From: Bostrychus sinensis
Lineage: Eukaryota > Chordata > Actinopteri > Gobiiformes > Eleotridae
NCBI GenBank assembly: GCA_020698575.1
Contig: CM036252.1
Location: 31,803,659 to 31,867,658, forward strand
Direction: 5' to 3'
DNA length: 64,000 nt
A program made the position numbers and the translations under genes. The notes beneath the pieces are model-generated. The model was given only the letters and a program-made list of their open reading frames with translations. It searched no databases and was not told the origin of the DNA. This document shows, piece by piece, positions 12,914 to 24,900 of this stretch. Position 1 is the stretch's first letter; each line of letters begins with the position of its first letter.

Positions 12914-15900
12914 GTACACAGTAACCACAACACAGTATCCAACATGATGTAACACTGCAATGATCTCATTCTCATTAAGTATTCTAAGAGTGCATTGCCA
13001 GTATTTTGAAGTTCATGATTGTGTTTCTGAATTTGTGTGTATGTTTCCGAATTTGTTTGCGTGTTTTTGTATTTGTATGGGTGTTTTAGTTTTTTGTTTG
13101 TTTTTTGCCAGTGTGACTTGACCTTCAGGGCCATTATAGTTTCCCTGTATAGGCAGACATAGACAGAGCTGGTAGAATTTCCTCCACCATTGCCAGAGTT
13201 GGCAACAGGACATTTCTATTAAAATCTTTAATAATAAAATTTAGGTCTTGTTTTTTCATCAATAAATCTTAATAAATGTCATTAGCATTTACGTTTTCCT
13301 GAAATATAAGTTTAAGTGCTGAACTGTTCCTTACCTATGGGACAGTGACTGTACACTATACTGTCTGATATATTGTAAATATTACTTAAATAAATGTTAA
13401 AAATAAATTTATCCAAAACAGATCCACTACAGAGCAGCCAGCCATGTCTAACTGAAATGTGTGTTGTGTGTAGATCACATGGGACGTCCCACAGGAGAAG
13501 AGGAAGCTATGTGTGGCCAAAGGGAAGACCGAGGTGAGTTCTGGTTCATTGTACAAACATATGTTTGTGACATTTTTATTGAGAATTGGTGCAAGGTAAT
13601 GGAGAAGTCATGGGACAATACCGTGGTAAACGTGTATGAACCAACTTAGAGGACACCAGGGTCACCCACCACTTCCACTACCTTGCGTGTCCACCACCTC
13701 CACCAGTTTTACCACCTCCAACACCTTTACCACCAGTTCCGCCATATCCACCGCTGTTACCTCCACCACCTCCCTCCGCCAGCTCCAACAACTTTACCGG
13801 TAACATTTTACCATCAGCTCCACCGCTTTCTTCAGCTCAAGCACCTCCACTAACTCCACCATGTCATCTCCATCAGCTCCATCACCACAGATTTACCACC
13901 TCCACCAGCTCTACCACCACCTTCACCAGAGCTAACACTTTCATAATCTCTATCAGCTCCACTATCACATCCATCAGATTTACCACCTCCACCAACTCTA
14001 CCACCTCCACCAATTCTACCACCTCCCCCAGCTCTAACAGCACCTTTACCAACTCCACCACCTTCACCAGCTCTACCATCAGCTCCACAACTTCTAGCAA
14101 CTCTACCACCTCCACCAACTCTACCACTTCCACGAGCTCTACCACCACCTTCACCAACTCCACCACCTCCACCAACTCTACTTTCTCCGTCACTCTACCA
14201 CCTCCACCCGCTCTACCACCAGCTTCACCAAGTCCACCACCTCCACCAACTCTCCAACCTCCACGACCTTCACCAGCTCTCCCTGCCCCAGCACCTCTGA
14301 CCTGTGCTGTCAGGGACTCAGGCCAGCTCCTCCTCAGGGCTGTGTGATGCAGCCATGGGTGAACTCATGGAGCGTATACTGTACATTGTTCTATCCCCAT
14401 GACCTCTAACGGCATAAAAACATACCTCTCAACCCTTAACTAAAGGATGAGTGTCATATTCAAATAAGACAAATAGCCCAGTGGTGTATGGTCCAGTGGT
14501 AGAGTGTGTAACGAGGTCAAGTGAAAAGACAAACAAAGCCCAGAGAAGCTTTCAACAAGAGGAAGCACAATTAGCCCTGACCCGTACAGACGGCATTTTT
14601 GACAGGAAGTGCTGAATTTTAAAAGCAGATATTGATTCGTGAAAATGGCTTGTGCATTGGGGATCAGGGAGGAGGGGCAAGGAAAGGACACAGGAAGAAA
14701 TGAGGAAGTGACATTCAGAAAGAAGTGGACTGTGGCCCCAACCTCAGACCTCACTGCACTTTCACCAAAGGAATCATACAAAAAATACAGATTTAAGTAA
14801 CATTCAGTCAGAGGTTGTCAATCATACAGTCCTGCAATGTCTGCATTAAGTATAGGTTAAAAGGAATTCATTGTGAATGTGATGTAGGCCTATAAACGAT
14901 GACCATTATTAGTCACATTCTTTGTCCTTAGTCTCAGTTTCTGATACAAAAGTCTTTTCTGTGGTGGCCACACATCAAAATTGTTTTTGTCCACTAGAAA
15001 AATAAAAGCAGAGGTAGATTTGTTTTTTTAATTTGCCTTAAAAAGAAAATGAACATAGATTTCTATATTAAGAAGGAGCATCACAACTGTTTTTGTCCAG
15101 TAGAAAAATAAAAGCAGAAGTAGATTTATTTTCTAAAACTAAAGGCATTCCACATTTGAAATAAAGTTAATCTAAAAATAAGAACACAGCCATAAATTAT
15201 AAAAGGTTGCTGTTTTCCCAAAATGTCTCCCTATTTTAAATTAAGGCTGCCACAAAAAGAAGACCTTGCCACACATTTTAAAAGGGTTCAACTAATTTTA
15301 GTTTGATGAATACATTTCTTTTTGAACAAGCTTTTTAAAAATTGAGACATGTCTTTATTTTAATGGACTCATTTACATTTTTAGATGTGGGCTTCTTTTT
15401 CAAAGCAACACAACAAAAAAATCTACCTCTGCTTCTATTTTTCCAAAAAAATAAATTTGATGTTGTACCTCAAGGCCACCATACTTATCTGTTTGCAATG
15501 GAAGAATAAGGGCCACAGCTATAATTAGTCACAAGTATAATGGCCATGGTTCTCAGAAGAATACGGAGCGGACTGAATAATGATGTTGACCTGAGCTGAT
15601 GAAGACGCTGACCGGAGCCTGGTGTGTACTGTGACATACAGGGGCCAGTGGAGCAGAGATGGAGGAGGTTTTGAAGCTCATCAAAGTTTTCTGCAGAGGC
15701 TTGAGTGTATTATTTATGTATGAAAGGGTAGTCTTCTGTTACACTTGGATGTGAGGTCTTGTGGGTGGTCCTGGCTGCAGCAGAGGGGCTCTCGGGTGTC
15801 CAGTCTCCAGTTTCCAGTCACAGCCATTGACAGCTGTTCTCAGAAGCCTCTACGCCGTTTCTCATAAAGCTCAGAGATTCTCAATCAAAACATATGTCTG

Positions 15901-18900
15901 TTAGAAACTAGACTTCTAAACACAAAGTGGTAACTATCAGTGTTTGGGCTGAACCTGGGCAAATGCTCTGGAATTCATTTCTGTGCATGTGTCCCCCTCT
16001 ACAGGCTGACTGCCACAACTACATCCGTCTGCTGGAGTTTCTCGGAGATGGACGGATTTATGTTTGTGGGACCTATGCTTTCGACCCCCAGTGTGCCTTT
16101 GTGGTATGTTTGGATTCAAATGTATCTTAAATAAAATACATATATAAAATACAAATGGTTCTAAATGCCATCATTAGAATGTGTGAGACAATAAACAGTT
16201 TGAAGGTATGCTGTTTTTTAAAATGTTGCCAGTTACAAATTACTGTGATATTCCTCTCATATGATATATGTAGTTGATGAAACAAAAACACAATATGCCC
16301 AAACAGTCCACTGTAAAAGCTATTATCACTTTCATACTTTCTCAGACCAGCCGTCAGCGGAAGTGTCCTGTCTTAAGCAGCTGTCCTTGTGTCTTTAAGA
16401 GTTCTGTTTGTAGATGACTTTTATAATAACGGCAACGTTTGCCAATTGTACTGGAAAAATTAATGACAAAACCACATAATTTTTTTCAATTTTATTTATT
16501 TAGCGTCATAAAAACATTAGTTGCCTTTACATATACAGGCCGCCTCATTTCAAACCTTTGGTTCTCTAGGAGCCATTTCAAACCAAAATGAAATGGCTCC
16601 TAATGAGAAATCATGCCTTGTTTTAAAGAGAAAAATTAGGGAGCAGGGTATGCTTTTACATGCCAGCTCTGGGATAGACTATGTCTGCTGTGGGGACTCC
16701 AGAAGCTCCCCTACAGGTGCATAAAGCTGTTCCTTATAGGCTCATGCAACTATCACATGTCAATCACTCTGCGCTAATGATAAAAGACAAGGACAGAGGA
16801 GAGAAGGAAGGGGGGGACAGAGTGTGTCCACCCCACCAGGGGAGAGTGGGCCTAGGCGCAGATATAAACTAATGCTGAAATGTAAACAAATTAAAGTAAA
16901 AAAAAAAAGAGAAGCACAGACAGGCAAAGAATAGAACTGTGTGATGGTATCAGTACTGTGGTACTGTTATATCCTATCATACCAGTACATACTGGTATAT
17001 ACCAGTATATTTTTAATCAAGATTATGGTTAGAAATTCACTGAACTGCTATAACTGCATGTGTCGTGTGTTTCTGTCCTCACATGTTCACAGGAGCTGTC
17101 CTTCAGTCTGGAGAAGACTAAGGACGGAGCGGTGAAAATGGAGACAGGGAAGGGCAAGTGTCCCTTTGAGCCCAGCCAGCACTACACAGCTGTGATGGCA
17201 GGTCGGGCCCACACTCAACAGGGATTTCACAATTATCTGAAACACATTCTGGCTCTTCTGGCTTTGCTTTCTGAATTTTTGAATAAAATCTTTGTACCTT
17301 TTTGCTTTTGTGTAGGAGGTACCTTATACACAGCAGCCACCAGTAACTTCCTGGGAACACTGTTCGACATCTCCAGAGCCACAGGTCCAGAAGACAAACG
17401 AATCCGGATGGAGCAGTCTATCAACTGGCTTAATGGTAACTCACATATTTCACATCAAAAGTACCTCACAGGTGTGCACATAAATGAGTACCTCACAAGT
17501 GTGCTCATGAGTGCTAAGGAGCTCTATGTGCCTGTTTTGTCAGATCCGGAGTTCGTGAGCTCAGCCTTCATTGAGCAGTCTCCGGACGACAACCCCGAAG
17601 GAGACGACGACAAAATCTACTTCTTCTTCACTGAAGTGGCCAAAGAGTACGACCTGTACTCCAAGGTCAAAGTGCCCCGTGTGGCTCGAGTGTGCAAGGT
17701 AACCTCAGCTGACTGACACACATTCTCACTGATTAGCTGAGGTACTCATGATGTGCTCTGGTGTATCCAGTCTGACGAGGGGGGGATGAAGACCCTTCAG
17801 CGCCGCTGGACCACCTTCCTGAAGGCTGAGCTGGTGTGTGAGGACAAACCCAGTGGCCAGCGCTACAACGTCCTGACAGATGTCTTCACCACTCAGCACT
17901 CGCCCGGAGACCCCAGCAGCACGCACTTCTACGGCCTCTTCACCTCCCAGTGGTAAGGGTCAAGGACAGAGGCTTCCCATCTGCTTCACACAAGGCTGTA
18001 TACATATGGAGGAATATACATAAACATGATTTATGCTGAGACTTTGTAACAACAGACAGAGAAAACTTTCTATTGAGGCACATTACAGACATGCCAGTGT
18101 TGTAGTCAAGTCACCATTTCTCGAGTCCAAGTCACTCTTAAGTTATTAGTGTTTGGGTCCGAGTCCAAGTCATATAAGATTAGTCCGAGTTGAGTCCGAG
18201 TTGAGTCATCAGCTCTAACAGTGCAAGTCATCAATGTGCAAGTCAGAGTCCAAGTCCAAGTCTTTAGGTTGTACCTCGAGTCAAATCACAAATTGTTTGC
18301 CCCTTAGACTTAACAAGTCTGAGTCAAGTTGCAAGTCGTCAGTCCTATGTCTGTGTCGAGTCATGAGTCTTGACAATGAGGCCAATGATGCGACTCGAGT
18401 CTGAGTCTAGGACTCGAGCACTTTATCACTGAGACATGCTCCACAGTTGGGACGGCAGTAGCTCAGTCGGTAGAGCTTGCCCACTAACCCAAAGGTTGGC
18501 GGTTCAAGCCCCACAACCGCCAATGCATACTGTTGTTGTGTCCTTGAGCAAGACACTTCATCCACCTTGTCTGTATGAATGTGTCAGTGTCATGTGTCAG
18601 CGGTGGTGGTTGGAAGGGCCGTAGGCAGAAAATGTCAGCCACTCTTCCGTCAGTCTGCCCCAGGGCAGTTGTGGCTACAGAAGTAGCTCACCATCAAGTG
18701 TAACTGAGGAGTGAATGAATAATGCACCAAAGTGACTTTGAGTGTCTAGAAAAGCACTACATAAGACTGAGGCATTATTACCATACCATACAACCTTGTG
18801 GATGCCCAATCCCGTCAGACCTCGGAAGCTAAGCAGGGTAGGGCCTGGTCAGTACCTGGATGGGAGACCGCTGGTGTGAATGTGAGAGAGTGAGTGGACT

Positions 18901-21900
18901 GAGTGAGTGGGGACTATGGATGGAAATTAGCTCTGAGCTATAATCCGGTGTATTTACGGCACTAGCTGCTATTCATTAATCCACGCTGTCCCATATAAAT
19001 AAAATTTAAAAAAAAATAAAAAATTATTATTAGTTGATTTGAAACTGAGCTTGTGAATGACAGTATGCGACTCTCTACACTAAAAGCTTTTTCCCCTTAG
19101 GCCTGTGGTTGACCAAAGAAAAATCTAAAACCTTTGTTTATGTAGATCATTGTGTCCCAGAATTGCTTGTTTTGCTGGTGGCAAAGCAGTTAACATTTCA
19201 TTGATTGTAAGTTCAGAGATGTGCACATGTCATATTATCTCCAGTGTATTATTACTGTGGTTTTTCATAGTGTTGTTGTGCTCTGTCCACTGCAGGGAGG
19301 AGGGAGAGTTATCCGCTGTGTGTGTCTTCAGTCTGTCGGACATCAATAAAGTGTTGGATGGTCCCTATAAAGAGCTGAAAAAGACCTGTGAAAACTGGAT
19401 CAACCCAGACCCAGTGCCCAAGCCCCGGCCCGGACAGGTGAACCCTGAGACACACCTCTCTGCTCCACTGTCCCCTCTGTCGTCCTGACCCACGTCTCTG
19501 TCATCCCACAGTGTCTAAACAGTGATATGAAGGCTACCGGCTTGGATTCATCTCTGAAACTTCCTGACAAAGTCCTGACGTATGTGAGAGACCACCCCCT
19601 GATGGAGAACAGCGTGAGCGCAGCCCCCCTCCTGGTGCGGAAGGGCGTCCACTACACCAAGCTAGCTGTGAGCTTGGATCAGAAACAGAGAGGGAGCAAG
19701 AGGGCCCTATTGCACCTCGGGACAGGTAGCACATCACACAGCCACAATGGAAGAGTCATATGAGGAATGTTTTAGTATCAGCCATTTGGACAGATGATTC
19801 AGCCAGGAGAGACTCGAGTAGAGCACAAATTAAGGAAGACTTTTCTGAAACATACTTTGATGGAAAAATAGAACTTTTATCCACATAAGGAGTAGTGAGT
19901 AGTAGAAATTGTTGTATTTTTGTAGGAGTAGCAGCAGTAGTGGTACGAAAAGTTAGTAGCAGCAATAGTAATATAGTTTTAAAAAAAAAAGTATTTAATT
20001 TTGCATTTGGAGTAGTTGAAGTGTTTGTACCCTGTATGTATGTAATATTTATTTGAAGCAATAGTACTACTACTACAGTACAGACTACTTCTACACCTCT
20101 GGATGGAGCGTAGGATGGAATCTAAAAAAAAAATAAAATAAACATTAGTTAAACTTAGCCACGGAGCGGTGATTGGCTGAGATTCTGTGGGGGAGAAAGA
20201 GATTGGCTGAGAAGAAGTAGAGAAACATGATAATATAAGTATTTGGGCCTTTCATTTCAAGGCTTTAGGAGGTAATACAGTGGAGAAGTGGCAAGAAATC
20301 ATGGGGCAGAGAGCAGGGAAAGACATTGGGCAAAAGATCGGAGCCTGGACTCAAACCCACACCTCCCTGGCACTGCAGGTTCTACTGACTTTCTCTCTAA
20401 AACCTGGTGTATGTTCATGAAGAGGTCTGGTGAAAATAACCTGACCGTGTGGTTTGTGTGTATGTGTGCAGACCGCGGGGAACTCCACCGGGTGGCAGTA
20501 GTGGGTCAGGATGCCACTTTACTCCAGGAGATTCCTCTGTTCAGCTCCCAGGAGCCGCTCAACAACATCCTGCTGCACAAGGTACCACGCCCTAGGGTGC
20601 ACCAAACAAGTAAACTCTGTTCCTCCTGAAATCAGAGGTCTCGGCGTGGTGCACTTTGAGCCCTGGTGCGCTCTTGGTCTGGTCCTGGTGAAGTGCATAT
20701 GTAACATGGACCAAAGTACAGACTAACAGCAGGGAGTGGACTAAAGCACTGTTTACCAAGGGCATAGAAACATCAGCGCATCTATCGTCACTGTTAGGAA
20801 AAAATACAAATTTAATATACTGTAAATAAAATGTATATAAAAGGTTGCTAACATTAGCAAACAAATGTTAAAAACGCTGCTAAAACACAGATTTCACATT
20901 AATCACAGAGAGCGTCTACAGTTGCATTCAACTGAGATTGCTGCTCTAAACGTAATACTTTATTAAATATTAATTAAAGTGCACCGAATGATATTATTGG
21001 AATATATTCAGCTGAAGAGGCAGACTTGACCAGTAGATGAGCAGGATTTCTACTTCCCAAGTTTCTCTCAGTAAATATTGATGCACCCCCCCCCCTACAG
21101 GCGAGGGGTGTTACTGCTCACTCAGTCAGTTCAGTTTGCTTGACAGAGCTCAATGTGAACTGGTACCAGACCAAAGCATCACTATCTTGTAAATGTGCGT
21201 ATATCACAACATTGACTTGTTTTCACTGTGAACGACCCGCGTGTCCACAGAGGAGAGAGAGCAGCTGCCTCACACATGTTTGCCCATGGTTCGATTTCAG
21301 GACAAGTCCACTGCTTTGGCCGCTGCACTACAGCTCTCTCCTTTCCCTCCCCTCACGAGTAACGTGTAAGATGTTTTTACTAATAAGTGTTACGTGTGAG
21401 TTATTTTTTTTATCCAAGTAAAAACACTCCTCAAACTCTCTGGACTTTTTTTTATCCAAACGCTGCATATTGTTATGGAAAATTTACCAAGTTATACATT
21501 GTGATTTATCGTGATTAATCACACCCCAAGAGTGTGATTAATCTGATTTTTTTTTTTTATCAATTGACAGCACTAATTAATACATTTCAGTTGGCTACTG
21601 TTTTAAGTCAATTTTTGAACAGGCTTAAATAGGACAGCTACATGTTTACGCGGGGGTGCCCTCACTGTCCATGGTGTTATTACTGTGGCACAACTGAGGC
21701 AGTGGTAGATTTGAAAATGTTTAATAAGATAGGCACAAAAAATTTTAATAAACAGACTCCGGCGCAGCTTTACGCAATATGAGCAGCATGGACGCAGCTT
21801 GTTTAAGGGGAAAACAGCTCTGTCATGGTGGACTCCAGGAGATATGCCATCACTTTATACTTCACACAAGCTTCTGTTATGCAAGGCTGACCTAGACTGT

Positions 21901-24900
21901 TTGTATTATTACAAGATTAAAATAACCTTTTTCGGGAGGGACGTGAAGACTACGGGGTGAGTTTTTCAGACATTTGTCTGTTGTGGCTACTACTCTAGCT
22001 CTCCATTTAACTTTTAATAAGTTCTCAGATTTACAGTGCTGTTGCTAATGACAGAAGCCTCTCATCTTGTACCTACTGGAGAGTCAACAAGTAAACAAGG
22101 AGAGAATGGTGCATTTATGTGCATATTAATTTGTTTAATAATCTGCTAATTATTTGCACATTTACCTTGTGTCATTCGGGTTCATTGTGAATGGGAGTCA
22201 ATATTATCCTTAAGCTAGGACTGAGAGTGAATCCATTAATCTGACACAAGTTCAGAGGAAATCATGATCACTGTAGCAGATTGATTCACCCCAAAACTCT
22301 ACTACAAACTATCTAGATCACTGAACCCTGCCAGTTGTTTTTAGTTTTTTCTTATTTTGAAGAGTTTTACATTTTGCAAAGGTTTTATTTGCTCAGTGCA
22401 TGAGCTCAGGGTCTCCTTAATATTTAATGAGTGAATTACAATATAGAGAGGACTGATAGCCTAACTGTGGGCCCTACCATTGTTCTAGACAAGTAGACAT
22501 GAATACATGACATGACAACACAAAAGGTGAATTTATGTATAATTATTATTTGTTTAAACCCCAGCTTGGGTGGAAGGATTATTTTGACAAGAAGAAAACA
22601 ATAAAATAAAAGAGTATTGTCTTTTCTCTTAAAAATTTTTCTCCCTGTTTATTATAAAACGTGAATGCCTGCAGCTAATGATGTTCTGAGGGCATACAAT
22701 TGCTTTTGTGCTAGACACACATGTATGAGGCTCCTTAATAAGACTGTGTGGTGTTGGCAGTACAAGTGTACAGTGAATGCAAATGTACTGTTGTGTCACA
22801 TTTAAGGAATTCTACTTAGGGCCCTGTGAAAGTTGACCACCCCCAAATTTCTATATGGGACCAGGCCACCCCTATTAAAAAATTCTGGAGGCGCCACTGA
22901 CCAGTAAGTGTAAACACACCCTTAGTGTCCAGAGTTAATTAAAATGTAGAGCAAGCAAAGTTCCCCACGATGCATCAGTAATAGTACTGAACAGCAGAGG
23001 CCACTACAGAAGTATAGTTTTGTACTGCAAACAGCCATGTTTTTTGAAATGGAGGTACACTAAAAAGGTGTTTGAACCAACATCTTTTTGAATTACTTCA
23101 AATGTTAACCTCTTAAATCCGAATAGAGCCGACAAGGCTCCGCGCCCCCTTGCGTCCGCTTGTTGGGACCATAGCGGGGAGATACAACGGCTGACACACA
23201 CATGTTTGACATCCTCGTGTTCGGACAATTCGTGGCAACAAAACTATCTACTTCAATTTCTATTCAACAGTTAGATGCTGCCTGGATTTTTTTTTAAATA
23301 AAACATGTATATCTTTCCATTACTTTGTTTATTTGGCACAAGTTTTGCTGCTGTAGACCAAGATACGTGAAATTTTCAATTTATGTTGTTATTTGCTTCA
23401 CTACAGGAAGGAAAAAGGCTTTTATGGAGGCAAATATGTGTTTTTTTCACGCAGAAATTAGAATAATCCATTTCAACCTCAATTTATGGTCAAACAATAT
23501 AATTTATTAATATTATTTCTCTTCCACAGTAATCCCCAAAGTCCACCAATTAATTTGCTACCAAGGTTAGCTATGTACACCTAGTAAATGCTAAGTAAAA
23601 CCTTAATAAATGTAGATATAGAATTTTCGGGAAAAAGGCCTCAGAGCTTAACACGTTAACACTTGATTGAATTAGTTTTTTTCAAAGGGACTCTTTTCAT
23701 CAGATTTAATTGAAATATTAGTTTGATTCAAACAAATAGGGCTACTTTAGTTCAACTTGAAAAATCAACGTAAAATTCAAAATCAAGTAAATAATGCCAT
23801 ACATTATAATCTAAAGGGAAAAAAATATGTTTTTTTTATACACTCATGCCTGCCACTGAATGCGCAGGGGTTGACTATGTAACTTGAATGAACTTTAATA
23901 CATGTTTCTTGTGAGCTATAAAAAATAAATAAATAAATTTTAAAAAATTGGCGGTACTTAATGGAGATAAGCTCATTTTCTAAAATTCAGGAGCACACCT
24001 CGTTTACACCCCTTCCGCCTTCAAGTTTATTTATATCACCTGGCCCATTATCCTTTTATCTCATTCCATTGATTGACAGCTGGGCCCTAGCTCAAGGCTG
24101 CACTGCGTGGATTTGGCTCTGGATCGAGCAGAGGACATCAAAAATATTTTTTTAATTGTTATATTTATTTGATCAACATCACAGCATAGAGGCTACTGAT
24201 ACATTTTGCATAATTGTTTGAAGGGGTACTGACTCTGACGGACAGGGGAACAAAAGTCACGTAACTCTGGTCAGAGCCAGAATGCTTGAGACAAGGATTT
24301 AACAAGGACAGACTACGCAAAGTTAACAGAAGTAAAATGCAATGAAATGATTATCTCTAAAAAACATATCTGTCTGCTACAGTCAGTCCTGTTATTTGAG
24401 GCTGGACTTTCAGATTGACTTTGGCGTTGCATTGCTGTAGGGAAAGATGCATTTGGAGCTGAACAGGGTTGCTCTCGCTGTCAGTGTGTCTATGCTCATG
24501 CAAAATTCTCATTTACATATCAGATTTGCGGCAGCAATTCATTGTGTAGTTTCTCTTCGTCTATCATACGCAACACGCCCACAAATAGCAAATGCTATTT
24601 TCTAAGTTCCACTTGAAATTTAGCACCCATCTTACTAATTATGGCCCTGTGTGTACTGACGTGTTGTACATGTTGCTGTTCCAGGGCCGCGCTCTGGTGG
24701 GCAGTCCCCAGTCGTTAGCCCTTCTCCTGGCTGAAGGCTGTGATCTGTATGGCAGCTGTAAGGAGTGTGCACGCGCTCGAGGCCTAGACTGTGAGTGGAG
24801 CCCCTTGGAGAAAGTCTGCGCCCCCACCAGCTCACCGTGAGTACTGCAGCCTCCTGCCACACTGTACCTTCAACAAACTGAGTTTAACAACTGTGTTAAC

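Larger units (their letters stand above)
13534..16004 (+). other. sema4f intron with minisatellite and MITE
   Basis: A 2.5-kb intron. It carries an ACC/TCC-rich minisatellite (13660-14282) and the second copy of a TIR MITE (14963-15480). No other coding sequence was seen. Confidence 0.8.
17953..19295 (+). other. sema4f intron with SINE pair
   Basis: A 1.3-kb intron containing a degenerate GAGTC repeat (18100-18420), a tRNA-derived SINE and, directly behind it, a 5S rRNA-derived SINE. No coding sequence was seen in it. Confidence 0.8.

Noticed and set aside
13882..14193. 103-codon antisense frame rich in E, V and L
   Set aside because: It is produced by the CCACCTCCACCA minisatellite; no start context or family match.
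18449..18520. Functional tRNA gene
   Set aside because: A and B boxes exist, but no full cloverleaf or discriminator end; the sequence continues as a SINE.
18781..18880. 5S rRNA gene
   Set aside because: The 5S similarity stops before the 3' end and runs into a SINE body with an A/T tail; single copy in an intron.
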